Source of the DNA: Spisula solida
Lineage: Eukaryota; Mollusca; Bivalvia; Venerida; Mactridae
Length of the DNA stretch: 64,000 nt
Reading direction: 5' to 3'
NCBI GenBank assembly: GCA_947247005.1
Contig: OX365944.1
Span: 58,200,096 to 58,264,095 of the forward strand
Made by a program: the position numbers and the translations under genes. Positions 24,596 through 35,882 of the stretch are shown here, piece by piece (the first letter of the stretch is position 1; every line of letters begins with the position of its first letter). Under the pieces are notes generated by a model. It was given only the letters and a program-made list of their open reading frames with translations, did no database searches and was not told where the DNA came from.

Positions 24596-25010
24596 TGGAT
24601 TATGGAGATTTTTCAGTGAAAATAACAGTGAAATTACCACTTTGTTATTTTCACTGTTTTAGAAGCTGGTTCCAGTATCATGCAGAAAAAGAAATGTAAC
24701 GTGAACGGCGTCGGGCTTTAAAATATGCGTTACGTCATCATAACGTCATAATTCATGCGTTGAGACACTCCAATTTTGACATCGCTTTTTCAATTAAGCC
24801 AATAACGGCACATTTTAAGAGATATTGAGGCATATAATAAATAGAAAAGTTGTTGATTTTTAGTGTAAGATTAATTTTATTTCACTTGTGATCACAGAAA
24901 ATAATTGTTCACTCGTGGCTATGCCACTCGTGAAAATATTGATTTTCTGTGATCACTCGGTAAAATAAAATTCGATCTTACACCAAAATCAACAAATATC
25001 CTCTATTAAT
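24596..25010. mobile_element. Foldback/MITE with a ~170-bp palindrome
   Basis: The two arms at 24836-24921 and 24925-25008 are inverse copies: TTGATTTTTAGTGTAAGA against TCTTACACCAAAATCAA, TGATCACAGAAAAT against ATTTTCTGTGATCA, meeting at GTGGCTATGCCAC. A second small hairpin (CAGTGAAAATAAC...GTTATTTTCACTG) lies at 24613-24657. Between them TTACGTCAT and AACGTCAT form a direct pair resembling CRE/ATF half-sites. Whether all parts are one element is unclear. Confidence 0.75.
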
Positions 25011-25289
25011 CACATCACACTGAAAATATTTCAGTCCTTCAGAAGGAATACCCTGAGTTACATTATCCTGACATAGATCATGCCAAGTCCTCGAACTACT
25101 GGTACTTAATCATAAATGTCCAAGGGAACTATATTAGTGTCTTAGGTATTCCATGGCCTAGTATCCAACCCATCACCAGCTGGATGCTATAACCACTGGA
25201 AAACCAGAATGGTTTTTCGTATACAACAGTCAGTTTAAGTTTGTGAAATTAAAAACTTATGAGTTATAATACTTACGAAGGGTGTCCCA

Positions 25290-25570
25290 GAATCTTATAC
25301 ATTGTTAGATATATTTCTTTTCTGACAACACATTATTCTAATCCAAGGAGCACTTTACCAAAACTTCGAAGTCATAATTTATTTCTTTTTAAAAATCGAA
25401 AAAGTTTTGACAAACAATCCGCTACTTAGAGTTGAATATGATTTGAGCCCCCTATTGCCAACATGCCAAGCAGCACTTCATTTTATTCTTTTAAATAAAT
25501 GGAAAAAGTTTTGATAAAACAATTCTGTATTTCAAGTCAAACATGATTTTGATATTGCCAACATGCCTAT
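25290..25570. repeat. ~100-bp tandem duplication
   Basis: Two copies, each with AGCACTT, TTTTAAA, GAAAAAGTTTTGA and ATTGCCAACATGCC. The last motif starts at 25454 and 25554. Confidence 0.8.
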
Positions 25571-26279
25571 TATTCCAACCATCCAATGTTGTATGAGCGT
25601 ATTGTACAGTCTATAAGTACCCAACCAAACAAATCAACTTAAATGACCTCAGTGTATTTCACAATTTAGTAATCAATTTTCTTTGAAGAACTATATAACA
25701 TTGCACCAGCCTACCTATATTGTTAGTATGAATATATTACAGACGTTAAATGGTGGAATACTTATATTTACTCTGTAATTCAAATCAAAGTAAAATATTG
25801 CTTTTAACCATCTTTCATAGTCTTTGGTTCTGTAAAAACAGTTTACTGTAATTACTAACAAAGTTTTTAGAACTTAGTGTTAAACATTCACCTGTTGATG
25901 AATAGGGTACAAAGTCTCGTCATTAGCACCAGTAATTATATACAACTATGTCTAGTATGTTTACTTGCACCCAAACAACAGAACAACACAAACTTTTATT
26001 ATTCAGAACACAAAAGTTTAGTTGGTAAGTTTGAAAGACCATAGATCAATTTTAGACTTCAAATATATTTCCAACATATTCTTTTATCAATATAACTAGT
26101 AACACAAAAGGTAATGAGAGGTCAGCAACAAAACAATAGAAAAGACAATTATTGGATTATCAACAAAATCATAAAAACTCCAAATGACAAACAACATGAG
26201 AGTTAGAATGGAATGACTTATATCATGAGGGTAAGAATGCAATGACCAACGGCATGAGAGTAAGAATGCAATGACCAAT
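25571..26279. other. Unique AT-rich sequence
   Basis: Near 26200-26275 'atgagagt(t)aagaatg.aatgac' is repeated three times. Nothing else recognised. Confidence 0.5.
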
Positions 26280-26985
26280 ATTACCCCAACAGTTGACCAG
26301 GTCAAAACTAGACAAGGAAAACCAACACAACAGTGTAAACCACAAAGGACAAACAAAACTACAACTGATCAACCACAAGGGACCAACCACCAAGAACAAA
26401 CAAACTACAAAGACTGGATACCCCAAATGGTCAACAACCAGATAGTAAACACTACAAAGAACCAACAAAAACAGTGGAAACCACAAAGGACAATACACCA
26501 CAAAGATTTTCCCACAAAGGACAAACAAATCCAAAAAGACCAACCTGAAAACATATAAAAAACCAAGGGATAAACAATAAGGCAGTAAAAACCACAAAGA
26601 AACAACAAACCACAAAGGAACATTTTTACCACAAAAGACAAACAAACAACAAAGGGCCAATCACAGGGGACAAATATACTACAAGGGACTTAAGGCATCA
26701 TTAGTTACTGGAAACCCTAAATGATTGACACCAAAACAGTGCAGACACCAAAGGAACAACAAACCACAAAGGACCATTTTACCACAAAAGAAGGGCCAAT
26801 CACAGAGGACAAATAGACTACAAAGGACCTATTACATTAGCCACTGGAAACCCTAAAGGATCAACAATAATACAGTGAGAACACCAAAGAACACCAAAGG
26901 ACCAACGAGAAGACAGTGGCAATCAAGAAAAGACCAACAACAATGAAGACAGTATAATTAGTCAGCAGGTCTAACAGATTACGAT
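26280..26985. repeat. Degenerate ACCACAAAGGACAAAC repeat region
   Basis: A stretch of purine- and A-rich sequence with repeated CACAAAGGAC, CAAACAACAAAG and ACCAACAA motifs. Longer duplicated blocks occur as well, such as CACTGGAAACCCTAAA at about 26718 and 26838. The long T-rich minus-strand ORFs (26096-26660) come from this composition. Confidence 0.8.
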
Positions 26986-26986
26986 G

Positions 26987-28012
26987 GGTTGGCGGAAAAC
27001 TATTGTAACTCCAATATACAAGAGGCCCCAAGGGCCCTACGTCGCTCACCTGTCGTCGTAGTGCATGCAAGCCCTGTGATTTGACCTAGTGACCTCACAC
27101 TTGACCTACATTTTGATGAAATGATTATTGTGACAAATTTTCATAAAGATGTGGCTAAAATGGTGACCTCTAGTGACTACACAATGATTTCCTATGATTT
27201 GATCTAGTGACCTAGTTTTTTACCCAAGATGACCCATATCAAACTTGACCTAGATTGCGCTAAAATAATCATTGTGACAAAGTTTCATAAAGATGAGGCT
27301 AAAATGGTGACCTCTAGTGACTACACAAGGTTTTTCTATGATTTGACCTAGTGACCTAGTTTTTTACACTGGATGACCCAATATAAATCTTGACCTAGAT
27401 CTTGCTGAGATGATCATTGTGACCAAATTTCATAAAGATTAGGTCAAAATTATGACCTTTAGTGACTACAAAGGGGTCTTCTATGATTTGACCTTGTGAC
27501 CTAGTTTTTGACCCCAGATGACCCAATATCGAACTTGACCTAGATTTTGTTGACATGATCATTATGACCAAGTTATATAAAGATTAAGTCAAAATTATGA
27601 CCTCTAGTGACTACACAAGGTTTTTCTATGATTTCACCTTGTGACCTAGTTTTTGACCCCAAATGACCCATTATCGAACTTAAATTTTGTTGAGATGATC
27701 ATTGTGACCAAGTTTCATAAAGATTAGGCCAAAGTTGTGACCTCTAGAGAGGACTCAAGGTTTTTCTATGATTCGACCTAGTGACCTAGTGACCCCAGAT
27801 AGCCCAATATCGAACTTGACCTAGATTTTGTTAAGATGATCATTGTGACCTAGTTTCATAAAGATTAGACCAAAATTGTGACCTCTAGGGAGGACACAGC
27901 CCAATTGTTGACGGACGGACGACGGATGAAGAGTGATCACAAAAGCTCACTCTGTCACTTTGTGACAGGTGAGCTAAACACATAGGGAGTTACAATAGTT
28001 TGCCGCCAAACC
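26987..28012. mobile_element. Short TIR element split by pearl-like copy B
   Basis: GGTTGGCGGAAAACTATTGT at 26987 and its inverse ACAATAGTTTGCCGCCAAAC ending at 28012 extend to about 26 bp each, including GTAACTCC. Almost everything between them is pearl-like copy B, so the original element would have been a palindrome of only some 70 bp. Confidence 0.75.
27019..27977 (+). mobile_element. Pearl-like element, family 1, copy B
   Basis: Starts CAAGAGGCCCCAAGGGCCCT (hairpin), then GTCGCTCACCTGTC. About six ~145-bp core units follow, each with TGACCTCTAG, GACCTAGTTTTT, ACTTGACCTAGAT and AGTTTCATAAAGAT. Then come GACGGACGGACGACGG and the terminal hairpin AGCTCACTCTGTCAC-TTT-GTGACAGGTGAGCT. No ORF of a replicase or transposase is present, so it is non-autonomous. 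Confidence 0.92.
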
Positions 28013-28107
28013 ATATTAACTGTCTGAAACACACATGAAGTCCTTGTGCAGCATTAAGGCACTGGAAACCATAAAGGATCAATAACAAAACAGTGAGAAC
28101 CAACAAC

Positions 28108-28982
28108 AAGAGGGCCCAAAGGGCCTTAGGTCGCTCACCTGTTGTAGCAGTACATGCAAGATCTGTGATTTGACCTAGTGACCTAGTTCTTGGTCCCATA
28201 TGACGCAATATCGAACTTGACCTAGATGATCACTCTGACCAAGTTTCATAAGGATTAGGCTAAAATTGTGACCTCTAGTGACTACACAAGGTTTTTCTAT
28301 GATTTGACCTTGTGACCTAGTTTTTGACACCGGATGATGCAATATCTAACTTGACTTTGATTTTGTTGAGGTGATCATTGTGACCAAGTTTCATAAAGAT
28401 TAGGTCAAAATTGTGACCTCTAGTGACTACACAAGGTTTTTCTATGATTATACCTTGTGACCTAGTTTTTGACCTCAGATGAATCAATATCGAACTTGAC
28501 CTAGACTTTGTTGTGATGATCATTGTGACCAAGTTATATAAAGATTAGTTCAAAATTGTGACCTCTAGTGACTACACAAAGTTTTTCTATGATTTGACCT
28601 TGTGACCTAGTTTTTGACCCCAGATGACCCATTATCGAACTTGACCTAGATTTTGTTGAGATAATCATTGTGACCACGTTTCATAAAGATGAGGTCAAAA
28701 TTGTGACCTCTAATGACTACACAAGGTTTTCCCATGATTTGACCTTGTGACCTAGTTTTTGACCCCAGATGACCCAATATCAAACTTGACCTAGATTTTG
28801 TTAATATGATCATTGTGAACAAGTTTCATAATGATTAGGCCAAAATTGTGACCTCCAGTGTCTACACAAGCAAATTGTTGACGGACGGACGGACGGCGGT
28901 CGGACGGCGGTCGGACGGCGGACGGACGAAGAGTGATCACAAAAGCTCACTCTGTCACTTTGTGACAGGTGAGGTGAGCTAA
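28108..28982 (+). mobile_element. Pearl-like element, family 1, copy C
   Basis: Same ends as copy B (CAAGAGGGCCCAAAGGGCCT; terminal hairpin then GTGAGCTAAAA). Core copies start GTGACCTCTAGTG at 28268, 28413, 28558, 28703 and 28848, an exact 145-bp period. The tetranucleotide tract (28880-28926) is expanded to GGACGGCGGTC-type repeats. It lies in a duplicate of the host sequence left of copy B. Confidence 0.92.
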
Positions 28983-29354
28983 AAAGACAATGGCAAACAA
29001 AAATGAAGACAGCATGAGTCAGGAGGTCTTACAGAGACATACATGAAGTCAGTGGGTGCCACAGGAGTAAGTAATTACTTATGAAGAATCATCCTGAAAG
29101 ATAATTAGACAATTACTGTGTAGCAGTTTGATAAACTGCTTTCCTTTTATTAAGTATATCAGTTAAGTGGTTGTCTGTTTGAACAATTATTAAGATATTA
29201 TATGAGTCTATTATCCCAGCCAGTCCTCATACAATCAGCTAGTCATAAAACATTATCATAAAACTCAAAGAAAGTGGAGAACATTTTGTGATTTCATATC
29301 CGAATTTAAACAAGGACATTCCCTTAAGCTTTTATTTTTTACTAATCCTTATGG
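28983..29354. other. Right flank of copy C and unique sequence
   Basis: The first ~60 bp match the left flank of copy B (26915-26980): GGCAA.CAA, AATGAAGACAG, GTCAG.AGGTCT. The rest is featureless. Confidence 0.55.
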
Positions 29355-29776
29355 CAGTGTAGCAATACCACGTGGTTTTTTACTACAGTTCCAAGTAGAA
29401 ATTTGTAAACATTGGAACACAAATGTAGCCATAAGTATTGTATTTCTTCATTGATTTCTATGAAATCTACGCCACGCTAAGGGGAACATTAATTGCTTTC
29501 CATGAAATATAAAATCTTTTTCAGTGGATGTGCCGTTTTGTCAATTACCCTGTGAAACCATGGAATGTGTAGGTTTCACAGGGTAATGGAAATATCGGAA
29601 AAACTGCTGAAAAAGATATTATATTTCACGGAAAGCAAATACTGTTCCCCTTAGCATGGCGTATATTTTATAGAAATCAATGAAGAAATAAAATACTTAT
29701 GGCTATATTTGTGTTCCAATGTTTACAAATTTCTACTTGTAACTGTAGCCAAATGTCACGTGGTATTGCTACCCTG
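29355..29776. mobile_element. 422-bp palindromic element, copy 1, TSD TATGG
   Basis: The whole element is an inverted repeat. It begins CAGTGTAGCAATACCACGTG and ends CACGTGGTATTGCTACCCTG, with arms of about 200 bp meeting around CCCTGTGAAACC...GGTTTCACAGGG near 29566. TATGG precedes (29350-29354) and follows (29777-29781) it. There is no internal ORF. The 5-bp duplication and CAGTG terminus do not let me name a superfamily. Confidence 0.93.
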
Positions 29777-29951
29777 TATGGAATGAAGTCAGACTTTTAT
29801 TTTTTAATTCAGTAATAGAAAAGAGTAAGTTAATTAATCACATTTGTTGTATTGACTAAGATATTTACTAACCAGTATGGTCCCTGGTTTGACTCACAGC
29901 CAGGGCACTTGGTCATTTCTGAAACCCTTTTCAGTGTTTCTCAACCAATTA
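29777..29951. other. Spacer with SINE body and D2 fragment
   Basis: GTCCCTGGTTTGACTC...GGGCACTTGGTC (about 29881-29914) matches the SINE body at 18.4 kb. It is followed by CATTTCTGAAACCC and TTCAGTGTTTCTCAACCAAT of repeat D2. Confidence 0.65.
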
Positions 29952-30371
29952 CAGTGTAGCAATACCACGTGACTTTTGACTACAGTTACAAGAAGAAATT
30001 TATAAACATTGGAAAATAAAATAGTCATAAATATTTTGTTTCTTCATCGATTTCTATTAAATATACACCACGCTAAGGAGACAATTATTTGCTTTCCATG
30101 AAATATAAAATCTTTTTCAGCGAAGTGTCGTTTTGTCTATTACCTTGTGAAACCGTGGAACATGTAGGTTTCACAGGGTAATGGAAAAATCAGTAATACT
30201 CCTGAAAAAGATTTTATATTTCATGGAAAGCAAATGCTTTTCCCCTTAGCATGGCATATATTTTATAGAAATCGATGAAGAAATAAAATACTTATGGCTA
30301 TATTTGTGTTTCAATGTTTACAAATTTCTACTTGTAACTGTAGTCAAAAGCCACATGGTATTGCTACACTG
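29952..30371. mobile_element. 420-bp palindromic element, copy 2, TSD AATTA
   Basis: Same family as 29355-29776. Ends CAGTGTAGCAATACCACGTG and ATGGTATTGCTACACTG, with the same central motif (CCTTGTGAAACC...GGTTTCACAGGG). AATTA flanks both sides (29947-29951, 30372-30376). It interrupts dispersed repeat D2, whose uninterrupted form at about 20690-20760 serves as an empty site. Confidence 0.94.
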
Positions 30372-30600
30372 AATTAGAGATAGAAAGATTGGAAACCCTG
30401 TGGTAGTTTCATATGTATTGGTGCTGTACACCAGTAATGTTACAGCGCCAAGGATCTAATCTAGGAGATCACACTCGGTTTTTGTGTATCATACAACTAT
30501 CTTCCCTCAAAGGTCATTGGTCAATCTGGCAGGGAAAAAAGCAAATGATGGCACACTCAGAACTGTCTCTGTCAAACACAAAAAAATGACAAGTTGCCAA
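30372..30600. repeat. Dispersed repeat D2, copy 2 (right part)
   Basis: Continues D2 after the palindrome: GTGGTAGTTTCATATGTATT, GTACACCAG, CAACTATCTTCCCTCAAAGG and TCATTGGTCAATCTGGCAGG. Confidence 0.7.
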
Positions 30601-31240
30601 CTGTCTATCAATGATGCAGTTGACCAATCAAAGAGTAGTATTTGAGTAGTGAATGCAATTAATTTATAATAATTGAATAAACCTATGAACTCACTTCAGA
30701 TAAACAACGCCAGACAAACAGTTAGGGAAAACATTTCTGCAGTTATAAATTGATTAATCAGGTCAGTCACCAGTTTATACATATATAACATTGTGTACAT
30801 ATTAAAACATCACAATTTCTCTAATCAATGTCTTATTTTAATAGATATTATGCATATTAGTATGTAGCTAAGTGAATAAGGTATTGGTTTTCACTGCTTT
30901 TTTCTCCAATTAAAATGTTTAAAATAATAAAAATACAATGTTATGATATTGCAATGTTTGTATACAATGAAGTGACAGACATGCATAAACAGACTATGCA
31001 TTACATCAAATGTGGAAGAGTGTCACATGGTGTATTTCTGTATGGTATGCTGGCACCAAAACAACTTCTCGTAACTGCCATTCACAAATGTTATTTCTTA
31101 TAGACTATTGTACAAGCTAGGGGCTGGTAAATTTGACAAAATCATTTTGAGTACATTATCACGAGAAGTATTAGGAAATTTATACACATGTAATTGTGCA
31201 AAGACAATGCATTTCACAGGTTTCAATGCAACACGCTGTC
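30601..31240. other. Unique AT-rich sequence
   Basis: Short ORFs only (30915-31103 plus, 31098-31301 minus), without recognisable features. Confidence 0.5.
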
Positions 31241-31820
31241 CAGTGGTTTCATCCTTTCCTATGGTTTCAGCCACCCCCTTATTTTGAAAAATATAGCACA
31301 AAGTGTGGAAAATATTATTCCATTATGTGGATTGCATGAAAAAACTAGAATATGCTTACTAAAAATATTCTTGAATTCATTTTTACAAAATTAAGCCATT
31401 TTAAGTGATTTTGTAGCTAAAACAAGAAAAACCACAACTTTTTTAGTGGGCCATTTGGAAAAACAGGGCGCTACGCTCTCTGAAGGCATTTGATACAAAT
31501 AAATTTTTGTATAATATTAGTTGAAATGTTGATTAAAATAACCTACACATTTTTCACTTTGAATCTTTCAAAAAATAAAATTTCTTGGACATTCAACTTG
31601 GGTGGCTGAAACCATAGGAAACACTATAAAATTAAGACTAACACACCCTGGGTCATATAAATAGCTATATTTTTACAAATAGACTTCACAGACAAAACAT
31701 GTTGGTCAATTTGTGTAGCTTAAAGACCAACTATAACGTTCTAAACATTTTTCAAGCTTGCAACAATATTTTTTAACAAAGAGTGTTGATCCTTAAGTGG
31801 CTGAAACCATAGGAAAAGAG
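31241..31820. repeat. Inverted copies of TTTCCTATGGTTTCAGCCAC
   Basis: The motif occurs in plus orientation at about 31256-31276 and inverted at about 31602-31621 and 31797-31815. The first pair is embedded in weakly similar AT-rich inverted flanks, suggesting an old TIR element, but ends and target duplication cannot be placed. Confidence 0.5.
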
Positions 31821-32690
31821 GATACTGATGACAATTACCAAACAGACTGACCAATCTGAACCATTTGTACCCAGATCAACCAACTGACCATCAAATGACA
31901 TGAAAAATGGTAACCTTTAACTTTTTAAGATCAACTAATAGAATGCATAGTGCACAATTTATATACATCAATGTGATTTGTGTATTTATTTTACAGATTA
32001 ACAAAACAAGGAAACAATGACCTTGTTATGAGTTACTTGGTTGGTCTGAGTAACTTAATTAGATCCCCCCCTCAAAAAAATTATTTAGATCAACTCATTA
32101 TTAAGTTATGAGGTAATGAGTTCATCATGAGAAGAATTCTTGGAAATTCTGACTATTATCACTAATATTATGAATCAAACCCAGATATGATTATGTTATC
32201 TGAGATACTGGAGTCACCTAGTACGTAACAAAACAGATACCTCATGCACCTGCTAAATAATTGTTATGTTTTTATTTTCGTAAAAAAATAAACCAATCAA
32301 GAAACTTCAAGATGACGGAAAAGTGGAACTAATTACACAAACCAGAGAACATCAGACTTTCTTTGTTTTAGGGCATTAAAACATGTTCAAATTGACAAAT
32401 TAGTGTCAAAACAGTTCACCTTTGACTTAGCAGCCAGAACAAATAAATTCGTCAATATCATAATGTACTCCCTGCCCTCTATTTAATAATTCATGCCATC
32501 CAGCCCTTTTTAGATCAAATTTGGAAAGATAATCAAGCAAACAGGTATGACCTAATCTCAGGTTTTTCAAATTTTTTTAATAGGCCTCAGAAAATGTTAA
32601 CCATGTTTAACACCACTTGTGTAATGTTCAGATAACTATTTTCTTAAATTTTATCCAAGCCTGAACAACAATTCGAAATGATTTGAGAAC
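31821..32690. other. Unique sequence, nothing recognised
   Basis: No ORF, array or inverted repeat of note. Confidence 0.5.
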
Positions 32691-33690
32691 TATTTAGTAT
32701 ATGTATTTGATTATCAAACAATGAGTATTTGATTATCAAACTATTAGTATTTGATTATTAAACTATGAGCATTTGATTATTAAACTAAGAGTATTTGATT
32801 TTTAAACTATGAGTATTTGATTTTTAAACTATGAGTATTTGATTATTAAACTATGAGTATTTGATTATTAAACTAAGAGTATTTGATTATTAAACTATGA
32901 GTATTTGATTATAACTATGAGTATTTGATTATAACTATGAGTATTTGATTATAACTATGAGTATTTGATTATTAAACTATGAGTATTTGATTATAACTAT
33001 GAGTATTTGATTATTAAACTATGAGTTTTTGATTATTAAACTATGAGTATTTGATTATAACTATGAGTATTTGATTATTAAACTATGAGTATTTGATTAT
33101 AACTATGAGTATTTGATTATAACTATGAGTATTTGATTATTAAACTATAAGTATTTGATTATAACTATGAGTATTTGATTATAACTATGAGTATTTGATT
33201 TTTAAACTATGAGTATTTGATTATTAAACTATGAGTATTTGATTATAACTATGAGTATTTGATTATAACTATGAGTATTTGTTTATTAAACTATGAGTAT
33301 TTGATTATAACTATGAGTATTTGATTATTAAACTAAGAGTATTTAATTTTTTAAACTATGAGCATTTGATTTTTAAACTGATAATGCGTATTTGATTATT
33401 AAACTATGAGTATTTGATTATTAAACTTATAATGAGTATGTGATTATCAAACTATGAGTTTTGATTGTTAAATTATAAGTTTTGAGTATTAAACAATGAG
33501 TATGTGATTATTGAACCATGAATATGTGACTATTAAACTATGAATATGTGATTATTAAAACTATGATTTTTGATTATTAAACTTCTATGAGTATCTGATT
33601 ATTAATATTATAATGCGTATTTGATTATTAAATTATGAGTATTTGATGATTAAACTATAAGTATTTGGATATTGAACTATGAGTACCTAA
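32691..33690. repeat. AT-rich 20/22-bp minisatellite, about 45 copies
   Basis: Two unit types are interspersed: GAGTATTTGATTATTAAACTAT-like (22 bp) and GAGTATTTGATTATAACTAT (20 bp). Both edges are degenerate (below 32830 and above 33350). There is almost no GC outside the GAG of each unit. Confidence 0.96.
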
Positions 33691-34639
33691 CTATTGGTCA
33701 ATCATTTACAAAACAAGCTTCTGCGCTGAACACCTGTTAGTTCATTGAAACTATTCTCAAGTAAATATAAATTAACTATATATATAGCTACACAAATAAA
33801 TATATGTCTCTATGATGCTTTTATACAATTTCTAGGTAAAATATCAGGTTTCTGGACTACTAACATTGGCACAGATAGGAATGAACTTTCAGTTTCTTGG
33901 AAAATTCAAGTATTATCAATATAAATGCAGAAATTTGTTCAACTCTTTGACTTGCAATGCACAATTTATATTTTTGCTGACATTTTATCTTGGAATAGTT
34001 GAGAAGAGAACTGTGTACACAGGGAGTCTGAGATTTGTCTTATCTAGGATGATAATGATGTGAAAATGGTGAAGTTGTATCATAGATAGATAGATGGCAA
34101 ACTGTACATTCAATTATTATTGTGAGTGATTAATTTTTTAAAACAATTTTTGTTGATAATTTAATTGCAAGTTCATGAATTAGTGACATTGCAATGAGGA
34201 GTCATCACAAACTTTCATAATTATGGCATTGATATTTCAGCAAATTTGCTTATAAATTTGGACAATTACCCCTTCTCGAAAAATTGCTAAAATAAAACCT
34301 CACAAATACTATGACTTGACAGTAAAAGTGAAGCAGCTTCTCCTTGTTCAGATAAGTTAACACCTGGTAAATTACATTCTTTATCAAACAGTAGTTGTAA
34401 CTTCTGTGATACATCAGGGAATATCAGTCAACACCAGGATCCTGACCCCTTCTGTAAAATAGGGATCCTGAGCCCTTCGGTATGTGATCCATAACTTCAT
34501 CAATTTCTGTCTTTTCTTTATCTACACATGAACAGACAGTACACACAGACTAGCAGACATGTTAGTGATTCAACTCATTCATAATGACTTTAATATCAGA
34601 AATTTGCATAAGTAGGAAATTTCCTATAACAGTTATATG
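33691..34639. other. Unique sequence, nothing recognised
   Basis: A short GATA run at 34084-34095. At 34430-34470 GGATCCTGA.CCCTTC is duplicated. Small ORF 33866-34063 without features. Confidence 0.5.
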
Positions 34640-34880
34640 GGTACTGTTTTATCAAAGCACTTACGACAATTATAAACTTACGTTTAAATTTAAATTCTTT
34701 ATCATTCTTTTACAGCTACAAAATGGGGTAAATGGAGTTGCAATACATCTTATTATGATTCAGTTAATCAACTCCTACAGACTGTAACTGTCTCGAATTT
34801 ACAGTTATTAAAGAGTTATAAAGACTTTAAATTTGAACGTAAGTTTACTATTTATGTAAGTGCTTTGATAAAACAGTACC
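34640..34880. mobile_element. 241-bp TIR element, ~45-bp TIRs
   Basis: GGTACTGTTTTATCAAAGCA at the left and TGCTTTGATAAAACAGTACC at the right are exact inverse copies, and the similarity continues through CTTAC...AAACTTACGTT. ATG lies immediately outside both ends, a possible 3-bp target duplication as in PIF/Harbinger elements, though three bases can match by chance. The ORF at 34584-34787 overlaps it and is not considered coding. Confidence 0.87.
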
Positions 34881-35754
34881 ATGGTGACTTAGTTGACTAC
34901 TGGACCATCAAACATCATCAATCTGCTCCTATCCAAGTAAAGTGTTTGTCTCTCTTTTTACCCTGTTGCGAAATGTTTCATTGTTAAATACAGTTTTGTC
35001 TAAGCCATACTCTGTTTGTTGCAATAAATTATTGTGAACTATTTTCATCATGTAAACCATTTGTGAAGGTAGATTTACAGTAAACTATTGTTTATACCCT
35101 GAGCCTGTATGAGTCAGCATCAGATCAGCATCAGATACCCCTACCTGTATACAAACATCATTTTCATCTTCACTTTTATATCAATTTAATGTATGAATAC
35201 ATCATATAGCTAGCTTGCCAAACATTGATGTACACAAAGTTCTTGATGAACTTCAACATTTGTTGGCTGAAAAACAAGATAAATCATCAAGCATCTTCCT
35301 ATCATATTTGAAAACATGTCCAAAAATGTTTTGAGGAAATGATGGTTTTTTAGGCAATATTTGCCAATTTTCTTACGTTCTGCATCTTGGGGTTTCTTGT
35401 TTTGCCGTTGAGTTCATGGCCGCTTCTTGGCAGTAATTTAAATTTAAAAATTGTACTGAATGCAATCATACAAGGTTAGGGAGAAATTACTTGGCAATTA
35501 ATTTCAATATTTTTTAAAAATGATTACTTTTAAGTTCCACAACAAATGATAACATCAATAAATATAAACTTTATACAGGTGTCTGATTTCTTTTGATAAA
35601 ATTTATACACAGGGTTATCAAAAATGATTTTTAAATGATGAAACATCAGTTTATGGACTAGAACAAAATATGTACATTTTGCCATTTTGTGATAATGCCA
35701 TACAGTATGAGTTCAAATGCCACTTAAGGTAAAAAATTTGGTTCATTCCGCCTA
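34881..35754. other. Unique sequence, nothing recognised
   Basis: AT-rich. GTCAGCATCAGATCAGCATC at about 35112 is a short local repeat. Confidence 0.5.
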
Positions 35755-35882
35755 TTGGCATAATGTTTGGCCTAAGATGACCTAGTATTGAACATGCAAT
35801 AGGTAACATAGATATAAAACAAATACTGTGACCTCTAGAGTGTTTAATGGTCAATTGGTGACAACTGACAACTGTAGACCAG
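35755..35882 (+). mobile_element. Pearl-like family-1 remnant (3' part)
   Basis: Contains AAGATGACCTAGTATTGAAC and, at about 35828, TGTGACCTCTAGAGTGTTTA followed by GTCAATTGGTGAC. These line up with the last core unit and the GCCCAATTGTTGAC junction of copy B (27870-27915). The ACGG tract and normal 3' end are missing and are replaced by the 36-bp array that follows. Confidence 0.7.

Noticed and set aside
26096..26660. 145-codon hydrophobic Leu/Val/Cys-rich minus-strand ORF resembling a membrane protein
   Set aside because: Produced by the T-rich complement of the CACAAAGGAC repeats; overlapping frames look the same.
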